Below are positions 1 through 11,500 of a stretch of DNA of 64,000 nucleotides, piece by piece. Under the pieces are notes generated by a model. The model worked only from the letters and a program-made list of their open reading frames with translations, was not told the origin of the DNA and ran no database searches. The stretch's first letter is position 1; the number at the start of each line of letters is the position of its first letter. This DNA is from Rotaria sp. Silwood1. Lineage: Eukaryota; Rotifera; Eurotatoria; Philodinida; Philodinidae. The stretch is from contig CAJNOP010000009.1 in the NCBI GenBank assembly GCA_905250075.1, positions 1,569,581 to 1,633,580 on the forward strand, written 5' to 3'. The position numbers were made by a program, and so were the translations under genes.

Positions 1-998
1 CTCCGTTGCTATGCGTCTGTAATGGGGTGGGGGGAGGGAGAGGGAGCTGCCAACCTCGAACTGAAAACTTACACTCACTATTTTCTTCGAAAACATACGT
101 GAGTTCCACAAAACAACAATTCAAGAAATTTTTGATTGAATACAAGATCTACCTTAACATGGAACTTTCTAATTGTTTGATTTAAACCTGTCTCAATCTA
201 ACATCCAGTATAGTAACAATTCTAAGTAAAATGCAGTTACATATAATTTTAACATTTATTTCTGAAATTATCGACTGTCGTGATTACGATTATCATCAGC
301 AACCAAAGACAGTATTTATGACCATGAATTTTTGTATAAAGGTTATAGTTGGATTTTTTCTATCTCCTATCCTTGTTGATGATAACAAGAATTATAATGG
401 TAGAAAATTTCAAAATGGTAGATTGTGATTACGTCTATCTTTCATTCACGTTCACACCCCGTTAGTAAATCAGCAGTGAAATACAAGTTAATATATGAAT
501 GCTCATCAATTAGCAGTTTAGTATCTTCGTCTTCGTGTTGCTATATTACCCTAACCTAGTATCTTTGATGCTCTCCATTGTGCAATGTCATCTGTATTTT
601 GCATACTTAGTGTTGCGTGTTTTTCTTGGCCGACTTTCTTTATTATTCACGGTTACGTTAGGTAAGCTGGGCGAGTCCGAACATCAGAACTGCTCGATTA
701 GGAATTGCTTTGAAAGGATGTCAAGACGACACTCATAGTCAGGTAAACACCAATAAACTAAATGGTCATGATTCGTACACTGTCATTTGCATCAAACTAA
801 AATAAAGAGTTTACAGGTGTGAAGTAACAGGAAAAATAATTTTATTTGCTAAAGTAATAGAAAGGATGGACTTTCTCTCACTGTAAATCTTTTCTTTAAC
901 ATTGAAACGATTTCATTCAACTAATTTATACAATCATTTTAAAGAAAATCTATAAATTCATTTAAGAAGCATGAATCTTTATTAGATAAAAACTTCTT
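1..998. other. No gene recognised upstream of the DHFR-like gene
   Basis: Short open frames here lack recognisable motifs and convincing splice signals. The first 60 bases carry a G-rich run. It may hold the 3' flank of the minus-strand DHFR-like gene. Confidence 0.5.
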
Positions 999-1622
999 TC
1001 ATAAATCATTTCGTTCATACACTTGAAATTGATATTGCCATCCGTTTTCTTCAATTATTTTGTCATCTAGTTCTGCAAGAATTTCATCACTTGCTCGTTT
1101 TATTCGTCGAAAATTACTTAAATCAAAATTTGATACTCGAGTATCACATCCCGGAACTTCTGCAAAAATTCTTGTTAAATAAACTCGTTGAACAAGTTTT
1201 GATTCTAGTGCTTGTTCATATGGAACAGCACCACCGAACACAAAGACAGATTCAATCATAGCACTCGGTGTATCAAGTAATAGTTTCGCTTGTTGAGCAG
1301 CTTGATCAAAAGAATTTACAACATCAATATGATTTCTATCATACTCTTTATAAGTATTATAAAATATTTCTGGTGATTGCTTGGTTATAACAATAAAATG
1401 CCATCTTGAACGGTATTTTTCGTCAAACTTAATAACATCTTCAAATGTCATACGTCCAAGAATAAGTGCAACACGTTTTGATGCATCTTTTGTAGTTGTT
1501 GCGTGTGTTAAATACCAATGATGATCAGTCAGTAATGGTGCCCATGGAATTTTTTTTTCATGTCCAATGGCATTTTTTTCATCCATTGCGACTACAATAT
1601 TCATAAATGGTTTTATTTCCAT
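999..1622 (-). CDS. Dihydrofolate reductase-like protein (207 aa, intronless)
   Basis: Likely reduces dihydrofolate to tetrahydrofolate with NADPH in the cytosol, feeding thymidylate and purine synthesis. Near the N-terminus the protein reads MNIVVAMDEKNAIGHEKKIPW, the family opening that covers the first strand, the Met20-type loop and the Pro-Trp. The segment LILGRMTFEDV matches the cofactor-binding MGxxT-type region, FVFGGAVPYEQAL matches the IxGGxxxY motif, and the end YQFQVYERND matches the usual C-terminal strand. Length is close to the 187 aa of animal DHFR. The first Met (MEIKPF) lies six residues upstream of the conserved start, so either Met could be used. No intron is visible, unlike most genes here. 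The sequence is divergent, with an Asp-rich tail insertion, so it could be a paralogue rather than the main enzyme. Family assignment is firm; substrate is inferred. Confidence 0.85.
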   Translation of the reverse strand: MEIKPFMNIVVAMDEKNAIGHEKKIPWAPLLTDHHWYLTHATTTKDASKRVALILGRMTFEDVIKFDEKYRSRWHFIVITKQSPEIFYNTYKEYDRNHIDVVNSFDQAAQQAKLLLDTPSAMIESVFVFGGAVPYEQALESKLVQRVYLTRIFAEVPGCDTRVSNFDLSNFRRIKRASDEILAELDDKIIEENGWQYQFQVYERNDL

Positions 1623-1875
1623 CTAGAAAAATAAAATACAAGACAAATTTTCATACAAGTAGATTTCATTATTCTAAAGCCTAATACTCAATCATATCTT
1701 TATGATTCAATCAATAAGCTAATCCAAATGATCAATTTGAATGATTTAGATTCTATGCATAATCAAACGAAACTATAAATGTTAACTTATAGCTATTCAA
1801 ATCTCACCATGATCTTGAAAGGTATTTATTTATGCTAGATACACGCCAGTCGAAATTCAAGTAGGATTTTTTGTT

Positions 1876-3026
1876 CGTTTGTTTTTGAAATATGACTCGA
1901 TAGAACTTGAGCTATTGATTAAGAAAAACAAACTTTTAGGTATTTTGTCAACAGTGTTTTCTAGTCAAAATAAGCCTTACAAATTGGGAAGAAATCATTT
2001 TTTTTCAAAAAATACTTATTATGTTCTATTTGTGCGAATTTTCTTATTCTTTTTCTGTGACTGATTTTTTTCAGATTCAGCGTTAAAACTGAATATAAAA
2101 ATGCTTATAAATAGAATCTGATGTTAAGACTGTTCATGGCGGCGACCTGAATCGATGCTATTCGTATGCTTATTGGCCATTTTTGTAAAGTGATTTAGTT
2201 TTTTTTGTAAATGATAAAGCAAAATATCCATCTTATGTAAATCATCAAACTAACAATCATGAAAGTATTCGTCGTTTTCTGTTTCTTTCCTTGTTTTGCC
2301 GAAAAAGATTAGTTTTGCTAACTTCTGAGCAACAGAACTAGAATTCTGTTCGTATTTCTCAATTTTCTTCATAAAAACAAAGTTTTCATGCAATAAGTGT
2401 ATCATATTAGGAATTATGACAAAAACCGAGATCAATTGATGTATATTTTTATCGTTTCCGTTGACTTCAGTTTTTTCTGAATTTTTCACCCTGAAGCAAC
2501 AGCTGAAAATTCCACACAAAATGATCGATAACGAAAATTCTAGAAACATACATCAGCCGATTTAGTTTTTATGAAGAAAATTGAGAAATACAGATACAAT
2601 GTAGCAAAAGTTTTTTTGTTTTCGACAAAGAGAAGGAGAGAAACAAAAATACGATGCATATTTTCATGATGGATAGTATAATGAATTATACGCGATGAAG
2701 TATTAGACTTTATCATTCACATAAAAAAACTCAATTAATTCACAAAAACTGACAATGAGGATACGAATAGCATCGACTCGAGTCGCTATAATCAACAAAG
2801 TTTTAACATCACAATCGATTCGAAAGCATATTTATACTCAGTTTTAACACAGAATCTGAAAAAGATTAGTCGCATAAGTTGAAAATAGTAATTTTTGCGG
2901 AAAAAACTACATCCTCCTAGGTTTTGAATTTTTTTGACTAGGAAATGCTACTGATAAAATACCTAAAAGCTTGTTTTTCTTAATCAGTAGCTCAAGTTCC
3001 ATCGAACCATATTTAAAAAAGCAAAC
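1876..3026. mobile_element. Large terminal-inverted-repeat element, arms about 270-290 bp
   Basis: Bases 1876-2168 and 2758-3026 are imperfect inverted copies. Both arms carry GAACTTGAGCTA, GATTAAGAAAAACAA, a TTTTTCAGATTC block and an inner ATCGATGCTATTCGTAT-type end. The 590-bp centre has no coding sequence. The outer ends read GTTTG(T/C)TTTTT on both sides. I could not find a matching target-site duplication. A related single arm lies at about 41349-41560. Probably a non-autonomous DNA transposon; superfamily unknown. Confidence 0.6.
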
Positions 3027-3029
3027 CGG

Positions 3030-4392
3030 CCATCTACATAGTTGTTTGATATTATAAATATCTTCATAATATTATTTGGATGATGACTTGAAGTCGTTTT
3101 GTGCTAAAGTAAATTGTGTTGGTGATCAAGTACTTGTTCGATTAATTATTATAGAAGAAGAATTTCTAAAGAAATTCATCTGAAAATATAGGAATTAGAT
3201 TTAAATGCCACTTTGTTTTGAATGTTTTAAAAATTTGAAAAATCAAAAATAATTGAGAAAGTAAAGTATAAAATCAATAAGAATACGAAAAACTAAGAGA
3301 CAGTTGATAAGAATTGCTCATCTCTTTATATATTTTTTAAAATTGTTTTATGTTCCTGATTTAATACATTTATCGATCAATTTTATAAGTAGAACTGTTT
3401 GTGATTCCAATAGTGCATCTATAACATATACTAAGGATATAGTGTAATCAATGACGATAAATGATTTGCAAAACTTGTAAGAAAAAATTCATGTAAAAAC
3501 AAACAACCAGAATTAGTATTCTTTTCTGTCCTGTACTCATCTTTAATTCACTGTAATTCACAAGTAGGATTTAATTCACCGTCTAGTCTTAAACTCGTAG
3601 AAAGAAAAAAAAACATCTTATAAATTCAGACTTTCTTTTATAAATAAATCGTTACTTAGATCCTAATAACAAAAAATCGATTCGAATATGAAGTAATAAT
3701 TAAACACATGACAGTTATTTTCATATGTAAACATTCTTCATCGAAAAAAGAATATAAGAAAAATCTATCAATAAAGAATGTTCTACTTACCCATCACCTT
3801 TGTGCTTTTCAAAACACAGGATTTTTTTTTATTAGTTTCGCATACATAGTGTCTCCCAAATAAAAAAAAATATTGGCAGATGATATATATATAACTCGTT
3901 CTAAATTTCACATCTAACTTCATAACAGCTACAATTATATTGATGGTGTCATATGGTCTCCATTAGTCATACTTTGAAGCTCTGCATCTCGTGATTTTTC
4001 TATAAATTATACTATCCCTTGAAAAAATCAAAAAGTGAATGACGAGGGACAGATGACTTAGAAAAAAGCGATTCTCTAAGCCAGCCTACACATAAAAGAA
4101 TGATCACACGCAAGATAAAAGAAATACTCAGTAAAACAAAGACGCACGCACATTTTTTTTTCTTTCTGTCATTTGCGTAGATAAATATCGTTAGGGTTAA
4201 CAATCGTAGTATAAATGAATTGACAAATAAAGGACAAGGTGTAATCATATTATTTCGAAAATATTTGTAAATTAGATATGAGGTCATGACAAATCTCAAA
4301 TTGGTACCAATTTTCACTAAATGTCTGATCGCTGATATCTGATTTTTAAGAAGGAAATCAGATATTTACTTTCACATACGATTAATAAATAT
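3030..4392. other. AT-rich stretch without a recognisable gene
   Basis: No domain, splice pattern or long repeat recognised. A 101-residue minus-strand open frame at 4012-4317 has no family signature. A small hairpin (ATATCTGATTT / AAATCAGATAT) at 4333-4364 already carries the satellite motif of the next element. Confidence 0.5.
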
Positions 4393-4408
4393 GGTCAGAC
4401 AAACAGGT

Positions 4409-4963
4409 ATCAGATATTTACTTTCAATGTCAAAATTTGAAAATTATTCTTCAAATATAACATATGAAACATCATATGGTACCTATAATTTTAGAAAACT
4501 CTCAGAAACCAGATATCAGATATTAACTTTCAATGTCAAAATTTGAAAATTCTTCTTCAAATATAGCGTATGAAACATCATATAGTAGCTATAATTTTAG
4601 AAAATTCTCAGAAACCAGACATCAGATATTTACTTTCAATATGAAATTTTGAAAATTATTCTTCAAATATAACATATGAAACATCATATGATACCTATAA
4701 TTTTAGAAAATTCACAGAAAGCAGAGATCAGATATTTACTTTCCACATGAAAATTTGAAAATTATTCTTCAAATATAAGATATGAAACATCATATGGTAC
4801 CTATAATTTTGAAAAAGTATCAGAAAGCAGATATCAGATATTTACTTTCAATATGAAAATTTGAAAATTATTCTTCAAATATAACATATGAAACATTATA
4901 TGATACCTCGAATTTTAGAAAATTGTCAGAAACCAGATATCAGATATTTACTTTCAATATGAA
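4409..4963 (+). repeat. 106-bp tandem satellite, left array
   Basis: Five intervals of 106 bases between copies of the ATCAGATATTTACTTTCA motif, with substitutions but almost no length change. The unit also carries a CATATGAAACATCATATG partial palindrome and a CTATAATTTTAGAAAA stretch. Confidence 0.85.
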
Positions 4964-5084
4964 AGGGTGTGGGTGTGGGGCGTGGGCGGGTGTGGGTGTG
5001 GGTGTGGCTGTGGAAGGAATGAAGAGAAGATCTACAGTCACATATCCACACCCACACCCACCCACACCCCACACCCACACCCTT
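4964..5084. repeat. TGTGGG-type G-rich/C-rich stem-loop
   Basis: The plus strand runs GGGTGTGGGTGTGGGGCGTG and continues as TGTGGG-like units to about 5013. After a spacer of about 30 bases comes the C-rich complement (about 5046-5083). The arms can pair into a long stem, and the G-rich arm has the G-runs expected of a quadruplex former. TGTGGG is the telomere unit reported for the bdelloid Adineta vaga. Whether this copy is telomere-derived is inference. Confidence 0.8.
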
Positions 5085-5111
5085 CTGAGAATTTTTTAAA
5101 ATTATATGTAC

Positions 5112-7275
5112 CATAGGCGGCGGAACGTTTTGAATCTATGGTAGGCTCAACATTTTTTAATAAGACCCTGACCGATGGATTAGAAATAGAGGGGTAATTT
5201 TTTCTGCTATACTGTTCAACTAAACACAATTAATACTGCTTATTTCTAACTCTACTTTTTGGTTCTCAATATGAGTTCATATCAGAGGTGAATTTGCAAT
5301 TTATTGCAAAGAAACTTGTATTCAAATAGTCACCTAAACTTTTTTCTTGATTGAATATTGACTCTCAAATATAGTCCTTCGGCTGCAAAAATTTTGTATC
5401 GGAATCTGAACTGTTAGTCTTCGTACTCTCAATAGAATTCTTTTACTCCCGATTTGATAATTATTTCGAAGATGCTGCAGTTTTTGCGATTAATTTTTCG
5501 GTGACTAGCACACCTTACACGTTTTTAAAACACTCTTGACGGTAATATTGTAATAACCAATTTATAACTGGCTTTTGCGTGCAGCTAGCGCTCATCAGAC
5601 CTGAATTCGAGAACTTGTGCCTGGACTCAAATCTGACTTTGGGTAACAGCAATATTTCAGACTCAGACTCAAAACTAGGCTCGGTTACATTCTGAAACTA
5701 TTTGATGAGCTGCTTTCAAGAAAGAGTCTTTGATTCGTATTACTGGAAATTAGGATTATTGCAACACAATGGTGCCTCCAGAAAAGGGGTGTCATTGTGG
5801 ATTATTATCAGCACGTTGAAAATTAGGGGTGTTACTTTATTTTTATTTTCTTTATAATAAAGAATAAAGATAAAGAAAATCTTTATATTTAATAAATAAA
5901 GATAAAGAGATTAAAACATCTTTATTCTTTATAAAATAAAGATGAAAGAGATCTTTATATTTATAAAATAAAGATAAATAAATTCTTTACTTTATAAAAT
6001 AAAGACAAAGAAAAAATTCTTTATCTTTATAAAATAAAAATAGAGTTTTTCTTTATTTTTAAAAATAAAGATAAAATAAAGAATAAAGAATTTTTTTCCT
6101 AACAAAACTTATTGTTTTTATTTTGTTGAACGATCTCAAAAAAAATCACCGTATTGTGTAATTAAATACAATGCGCAGTAACATTTTTCTCACATATCGT
6201 TTCATGAGTAGCCCTTGTTTTTTGAAGATATGACATTTGGAAGTGATGATGGTGGTAAGAAAGAACACTCATTAACATATTCTGTTCTGACACAGGGTAT
6301 TTGCATATGTATTTATTACATGAAAAAATATATCTTTATTCTTTATTTTAGCTTTATTTTTACAAATAAAGACTATCTTTATCTTTATTTCATAAACATA
6401 AAGATTTACTTAATCTCTATTTTCTCATCTTTATTTTTTAAAGTAAAGGTTATCTTTATTCTTTATAAAATAAAGAAAAAGATTATCTTTATCGTTATTT
6501 ATAAAGTAAAGGTAAAGTAATATCCCTATTGAAAATGGATGCTTAGCATCTGAGATTGACCGCTGCAAGAGGAAAACTTTTGGCATTATCCAGTAGATAT
6601 GACTGCAAGATCCTGTGAAGGTATTTTTCACTTCTAACAAGACAATATGATGTGAACTCATTGCTAATGTATTCCACGATACCTATTCATACGGACCTCA
6701 GCTTTTTCCTAAAAGTGTTAGTAGTTGTTAGTGATGACAGCAGAAACTTTCAAGCACTAAGCAAGTTTGTTAATATGATAGAATGAGTAGCAACTGTTCA
6801 CATCTCTCTTAGACTATGAAACTTCAAATATGATGAACTTCAGCTTACTCATATCTTGTGACTTCACCGCTTGTGGAAGTATACTGTTCTTTATTGCTTA
6901 AAATTCAAAAGTTATTTTGAACAGAACTTTATACCAAAAGTCAAATTATCTTATGTCGAAAATAAACAATTTGACATAGATATAGAGGTCCACGAAAGCC
7001 AATCAGTATGCCTCTCTACACGAATTTGCAATAGATAAAATGCACACTGCCATTGTAATAACGCGTCATGTGTTAGAATTACATGCAAATTAACTATTAT
7101 TAGAAAATTTATATGTCAAACTGACCCTATTCAAATCTTTATATTTACCAGTTCGAGCCTATCCAAGCCTTTATCTGAGCCTACCCAGGCCTTTGCCTGA
7201 GCCTACCCAAGCCTTTACCTCTCCAACCTAGGGTAGGCTCGTGCCTATCCAAGCCTCGTGGCTCCGCCGCCTATG
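5112..7275. mobile_element. hAT-type element nested in the satellite foldback, 8-bp TSD
   Basis: The element starts CATAGGCGGCGGA and ends TCCGCCGCCTATG, a perfect 13-bp inverted repeat. It is flanked by ATATGTAC at 5104-5111 and again at 7276-7283. Removing the element and one copy restores a continuous satellite unit, so the insertion is unambiguous. An 8-bp duplication is typical of hAT transposons. The interior has AAATAAAGATAAAGA arrays in inverted orientation (about 5840-6095 and 6325-6515) and repeated GCCTACCCAAGCCTTT-like units near the right end. I recognise no transposase, so it appears non-autonomous. Confidence 0.85.
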
Positions 7276-7283
7276 ATATGTAC

Positions 7284-7580
7284 TATATGATGTTTCATAT
7301 GTTATGGTTGAGCAATAATTTTCAAATTTAATATTGAAAGTAAATATCTGATATCTGCTTTCTGATGATTTTTTTAAAATTATAGGTGCTATATAATATG
7401 TCATATGTTATATTTGAAGAATAATTTTGAAATTTTCATATTGAAAGTAAATATCTGATATCTGCTTTCTGATACTTTTTTAAAATTATAGGTACTACAT
7501 GATGTTTCATATGTTATATTTCAAGAAGAATTTTCAAATTTTCACATTGAAAGTAAATATCTGATATCTGCTTGTCTGGT
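7284..7580 (-). repeat. 106-bp tandem satellite, right array (inverted)
   Basis: TGAAAGTAAATATCTGAT, the complement of the left-array motif, begins at 7335, 7442 and 7548. The array ends near TGTCTGGTCAG, which mirrors the left outer edge. Confidence 0.8.
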
Positions 7581-7704
7581 CAGTATAAATATAAGTGGTA
7601 GGGTTTTAATGATTCAATAGACATTTGTTTTTAATTAAGTTGTAGAAGACAGTTAGTACGATGATATCAACTCAATGTTTCTCATTATTTCTAGTTAGTA
7701 GTAT

Positions 7705-7793
7705 TCTAAAAATTTTGAAAATTTTGAAAATTTTGAAATTTTGAAATTTTGAAAATTTTGAAATTTTGAAAATTTTGAAATTTTGAAAATTTT
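7705..7793. repeat. AAATTTTG simple repeat
   Basis: Alternating AAAATTTTG and AAATTTTG units form a short low-complexity tract. The open frame across it is an artefact of the repeat. Confidence 0.8.
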
Positions 7794-8224
7794 GGCACAT
7801 AAATTTTGAGAATTAGTAACAATTTGATATTTGTCACTCCTTGACTGAATCCGTACAGATTGTGCTTATAGTTGCAAGGACAAACTACACCCACACTCTG
7901 TCATTCAGAAGCAAGTAATACAGAAAGCAAATTATAGAGAATTATGTATCTGTCGCAGTTGATTTTGCTTTTCTAATTTTTCTAAAATTCATTCTGATTC
8001 GTTCGAGTTTTTGCAAACAATCCTGATTTTGCGGATGTTACATATTCTTTGATAAGAGTGCCAAAAGCTAAAAAAAGCATTGCATGATTCGACAAAACTA
8101 GCATGAGTCAAAATTAATTTTTAAAAGTCATGAAGTCAGAATCCACTATGATGCATTGTTGATGTTAACACGTATTCAAAAAATTCAAATTGTTAGTCAC
8201 AGAAGTGGTAACGACGATGTCCAA

Positions 8225-8556
8225 TTAATTATTCTTAGTGGAATTAGCGATGGCCATGAACAATGGCACAAAATTTCCATTTTTATATTCAAGAAGTTTA
8301 CTTACATTGTTAAAACGAAAGTTGGCAACAGCAGTATCGGAACAATGATCACGACTTAAATCGATAATCATAACTGAGTTCTCAGTAGAACCCGTAGGAA
8401 GACTCATTGGTGCTTGAAAAGTTTGATTGCTATATTCCAGAGTTATATTCACATAATGAGTAACTCACTCGGTAACAATAATATTGAGATAGTTATCGTT
8501 GTTCAAGTCACCGATGACGATCGAGTACGGATTACTATTGTGTAACAATGCTGCTT
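8225..8556 (-). pseudogene. FG-GAP/VCBS-repeat protein relic
   Basis: On the minus strand, 8556-8472 reads SIVIGDLNNDNYLNIIVTE before an in-frame TGA. A shifted frame then reads NQTFQAPMSLPTGSTENS, IIDLSRDHCSDTAVANF and LLEYKNGNF. This is the DLNxDxxxDIVV-type calcium-binding repeat pattern of FG-GAP/VCBS proteins, of which bdelloid genomes carry many. Key positions are altered (the glycines and Asp of the second repeat) and the frame is broken. No upstream signal peptide or further repeats are visible. It is a remnant of one or two repeats. Confidence 0.7.
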
Positions 8557-8559
8557 GTA

Positions 8560-11500
8560 TAATAAAAGTTTTGATTTCACAAAAGGTTCAAAAACGTAAT
8601 GTTTAATCGATAGGGTGCATATGGATTGATAGGGGTAAGATTTTCCAAATATTAAGATATCAGAACTCTGAATGGACGGGATTGAGTCTATGGAAGCTTG
8701 TTCTTGGGTGCTTGAATCTTGGTCCATCATAATTCATGTTGTTTTTTGTTCAAAAATAGTCCAAATCAGACTACGTTTGCTCATGGATCGCCTCTAAAGC
8801 TAAAAATTTGCTCCCAAAATAGTTTGACTTGCCGTCCTGCTCAAAGTTATTTATACTCATTAACTATCCTTTTATTTCATAAAATAAGTCAAAGTTTGTT
8901 CACAAAAGAGGAAAACGAGACAACAATTTTCTTGTTAAATAAAAACAAAGTTTTTTAGTATGAGTAGACAATTTCATTAGTACTAACAATATTCTGACAA
9001 AATATCTCATACCGAGGCAACAGCAACAAATTCGAATGGATAAGTTAAACTAGGAACATGCTTATAACAATCGTATTTATCGATGTTGTTTCAACATATC
9101 GACATATTGTCAGCAAATTCTTATTTATTTCAGCTGCATGACTTTTTTTCTGTATTTTACTTGGCATACTTAGTTACTTTTCATTGGAAAAACATTGAAA
9201 TCCCTAAAAGAATTAAACGAGATTGTTCATAATAGGATATTTTTCAGTAATAATGCGCATTTCGGAGAAGTTTTGTCTTTTATTCGAGGTTCAGTCCATG
9301 GACATCATCCCTCTATGGGTCAAGGCTTATACTTAATGAAAAAAAAGACAAAAAATTTGCTTTTGATCGATTTTTTCACTAGCAATCGATTCAAATGATG
9401 CCATATTTATTTGATGTTCAATCGATTTTAACCCAGTAACACGAATCTATAGATAATCACATTTAGTCGATGAAAATCCAATAACACGTCTTTACAATTA
9501 AAAAAAAATATTTCAATCAAATAAATCAAGACAAAATTAATTATGATCTAATTTAAATGCATGCGACATTACATGAATAAGTTTCAATTGATATCGTATA
9601 TCTAATTGTGAGATTTGTGTCAAAGTTTGGTCCACGATTCTGATTACTTACTATTTTTTGAGCCAAGGAATTCGAAAAAAAAAACAACTTAACATTTGAG
9701 TTTCGATGCTAAAATTCGAAAAAAATTAGGTTTGCGGTTATCACGATCAGAATTGATTAAAAATTAAATAATCTAGGTAAAACCAGATAAAAATGGTGCC
9801 ATTTTTATCAATCTTTTAATTAGAAGAAATTGATTAAATTCAGATTCTTTTTGTCTTGTATTTAGATGAGTAATCTAGAGTGCTCCACCGCAAAATCAAT
9901 GTAGCCTACTTCATTGAGAGTCCTAATGCCGACGTTGTGTCTCAATATGATAAAAAAAAATCGAAGACACGTTTTCTATCGCTTACACATATTGATTGTC
10001 TGGTTTTGTGTACGATCACAACTATAGAAAGATCAAAGTTTGCGAACTGAACAATGTTTTTACAAACAGAGATAAGTTGGGATGAGACATCAACATGTAA
10101 GTAAACAAAGTCAGATTTCTTTTCTTAGTCTTTTTTTACTGGCAAGGATCAATGATGTTGTCAGATTTTTATAAATCCAATTTTTTAACTCAAAAAAATA
10201 TTCATACACTGTGCTCCAAAGAAAATTAAACGAAAAAGTGGCGGCAAACCGCCAGTTTTCAAGTCGTTTCGGGGACATGGACTATACATAGAGGGAGTAG
10301 GAAAGAAAAGCATCTTTATAGTTAACTGATTTCTCTTCAGTAAGTGTGTGTACTGTGTATACTTTATTTTCTTAAGGTAAAATTCATTTTATTAAAGGCC
10401 AAGAAATGTGGTTATGCCTATCCTTGTCTAAACTGCAACTTAAATCAAAGAAAAAGACTTTTCTTAAAGTGAATCCAGGAGTCATCAAAAAAAATCCTGC
10501 GCAATCACGTTTCTTTTAGATTTTAGGTGAAAATTTTTCCACTTTATGGTGTTCACATCGCTTCATGCGTTGAACAATCGTACCCTGGTGGATTGAAAAC
10601 ATAAAAATCATTATAATGAGAATGAATGCTATTGAACGGTGTATTTTTATAAGAGTGCATTTACGCAGGTCTTTCTAGATTTACAACGACTTTCTGCCAG
10701 TAAAATTTTCATGTGTTAGTCTTATAGCTCTCATCGCATTGTCTAGGGATTGATATTCAGTTCTGATTCGAGCAATGTGCTCACTGCAGTTAAATAAGTT
10801 CAAAAGTAGATTTTATGGAAAAACAGCCCTCGGTATCTATCTGCTTCATTCTTTTTGTGAACATCCGTTGAGACTTTTGAATGTATAGGAGTAGGTGACA
10901 ACTTCTCTTCATCCACATCAAACTCACATTGACAGTCACAACAATCGCGCACATACTTGCATGCATAGCTACACTCATATCCGCACTCTGATATCAAACT
11001 TAACTCTATTTGCCAACAGGATCGATCTCTAGCTGGTCAAAGACCGACAGGAGAAGAAATTTGAAACCATGTTACGACCAAAAATTCTTTTCAAGAGGGT
11101 TGTACTAACAGTGAAAATAATTGTGTGTCAGTGTGAATCTTTTCTACATTCGCACCTTCATCCACATCCCTGTTTACAAATTGAATCGGTTGTCGATCGC
11201 TAGAATCTAATCAACGATATCCGACGACGAAATATTCGTGAAGTCCAGCCCTGTTTTGAAAGCATTCAATTTAACTTAAATGAAAACTTGAAAACAATGG
11301 AACTTCAACCTGTATGTCTACGGTTACAGTATAACCTCGAGCATTCTGCAAAAATGAACATAACCATTCAAATTTTATCACATGTATTGATAAATCTCAT
11401 TATCATATCATATTTTCATTTTCTTTCAGTGCTATTGTTTTCGATATGATTGGTACGGTATGAATGCTTCGTGTTATCATCGGCATTGATTAAAAGCAAA

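Larger units (their letters stand above)
4393..7580. mobile_element. Foldback element made of inverted 106-bp satellite arrays
   Basis: The left arm (4393-4963) is a head-to-tail array in which the motif ATCAGATATTTACTTTCA starts at 4409, 4515, 4621, 4727, 4833 and 4939 (4515 reads TATTAACT and 4727 is preceded by GAG, small variants): a regular 106-base period. The right arm (5084-5111 and 7284-7580) holds the same units in reverse orientation, with about 106-107-base spacing. A TGTGGG stem-loop sits exactly between the arms. The outer ends share CAGACAA(A/G)CAG(G/A)TATCAG in inverted orientation. A 2164-bp hAT-type element is inserted in the right arm. Without it the foldback would be about 1.0 kb. 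Confidence 0.75.

Noticed and set aside
4012..4317. 101-residue minus-strand frame
   Set aside because: No motif, no splice context and no signal beyond chance length in AT-rich DNA.
4926..5229. Gly/Val/Trp- and Thr/His-rich minus-strand frames
   Set aside because: Translation of the TGTGGG stem-loop.
6215..6661. Lys/Ile/Tyr-rich frames on both strands
   Set aside because: They arise from AAATAAAGATAAAGA arrays inside the nested element, not from a protein gene.
4393..7580. CRISPR-like array from the regular 106-base repeats
   Set aside because: Whole units repeat without unique spacers, in a eukaryotic context; it is a satellite.
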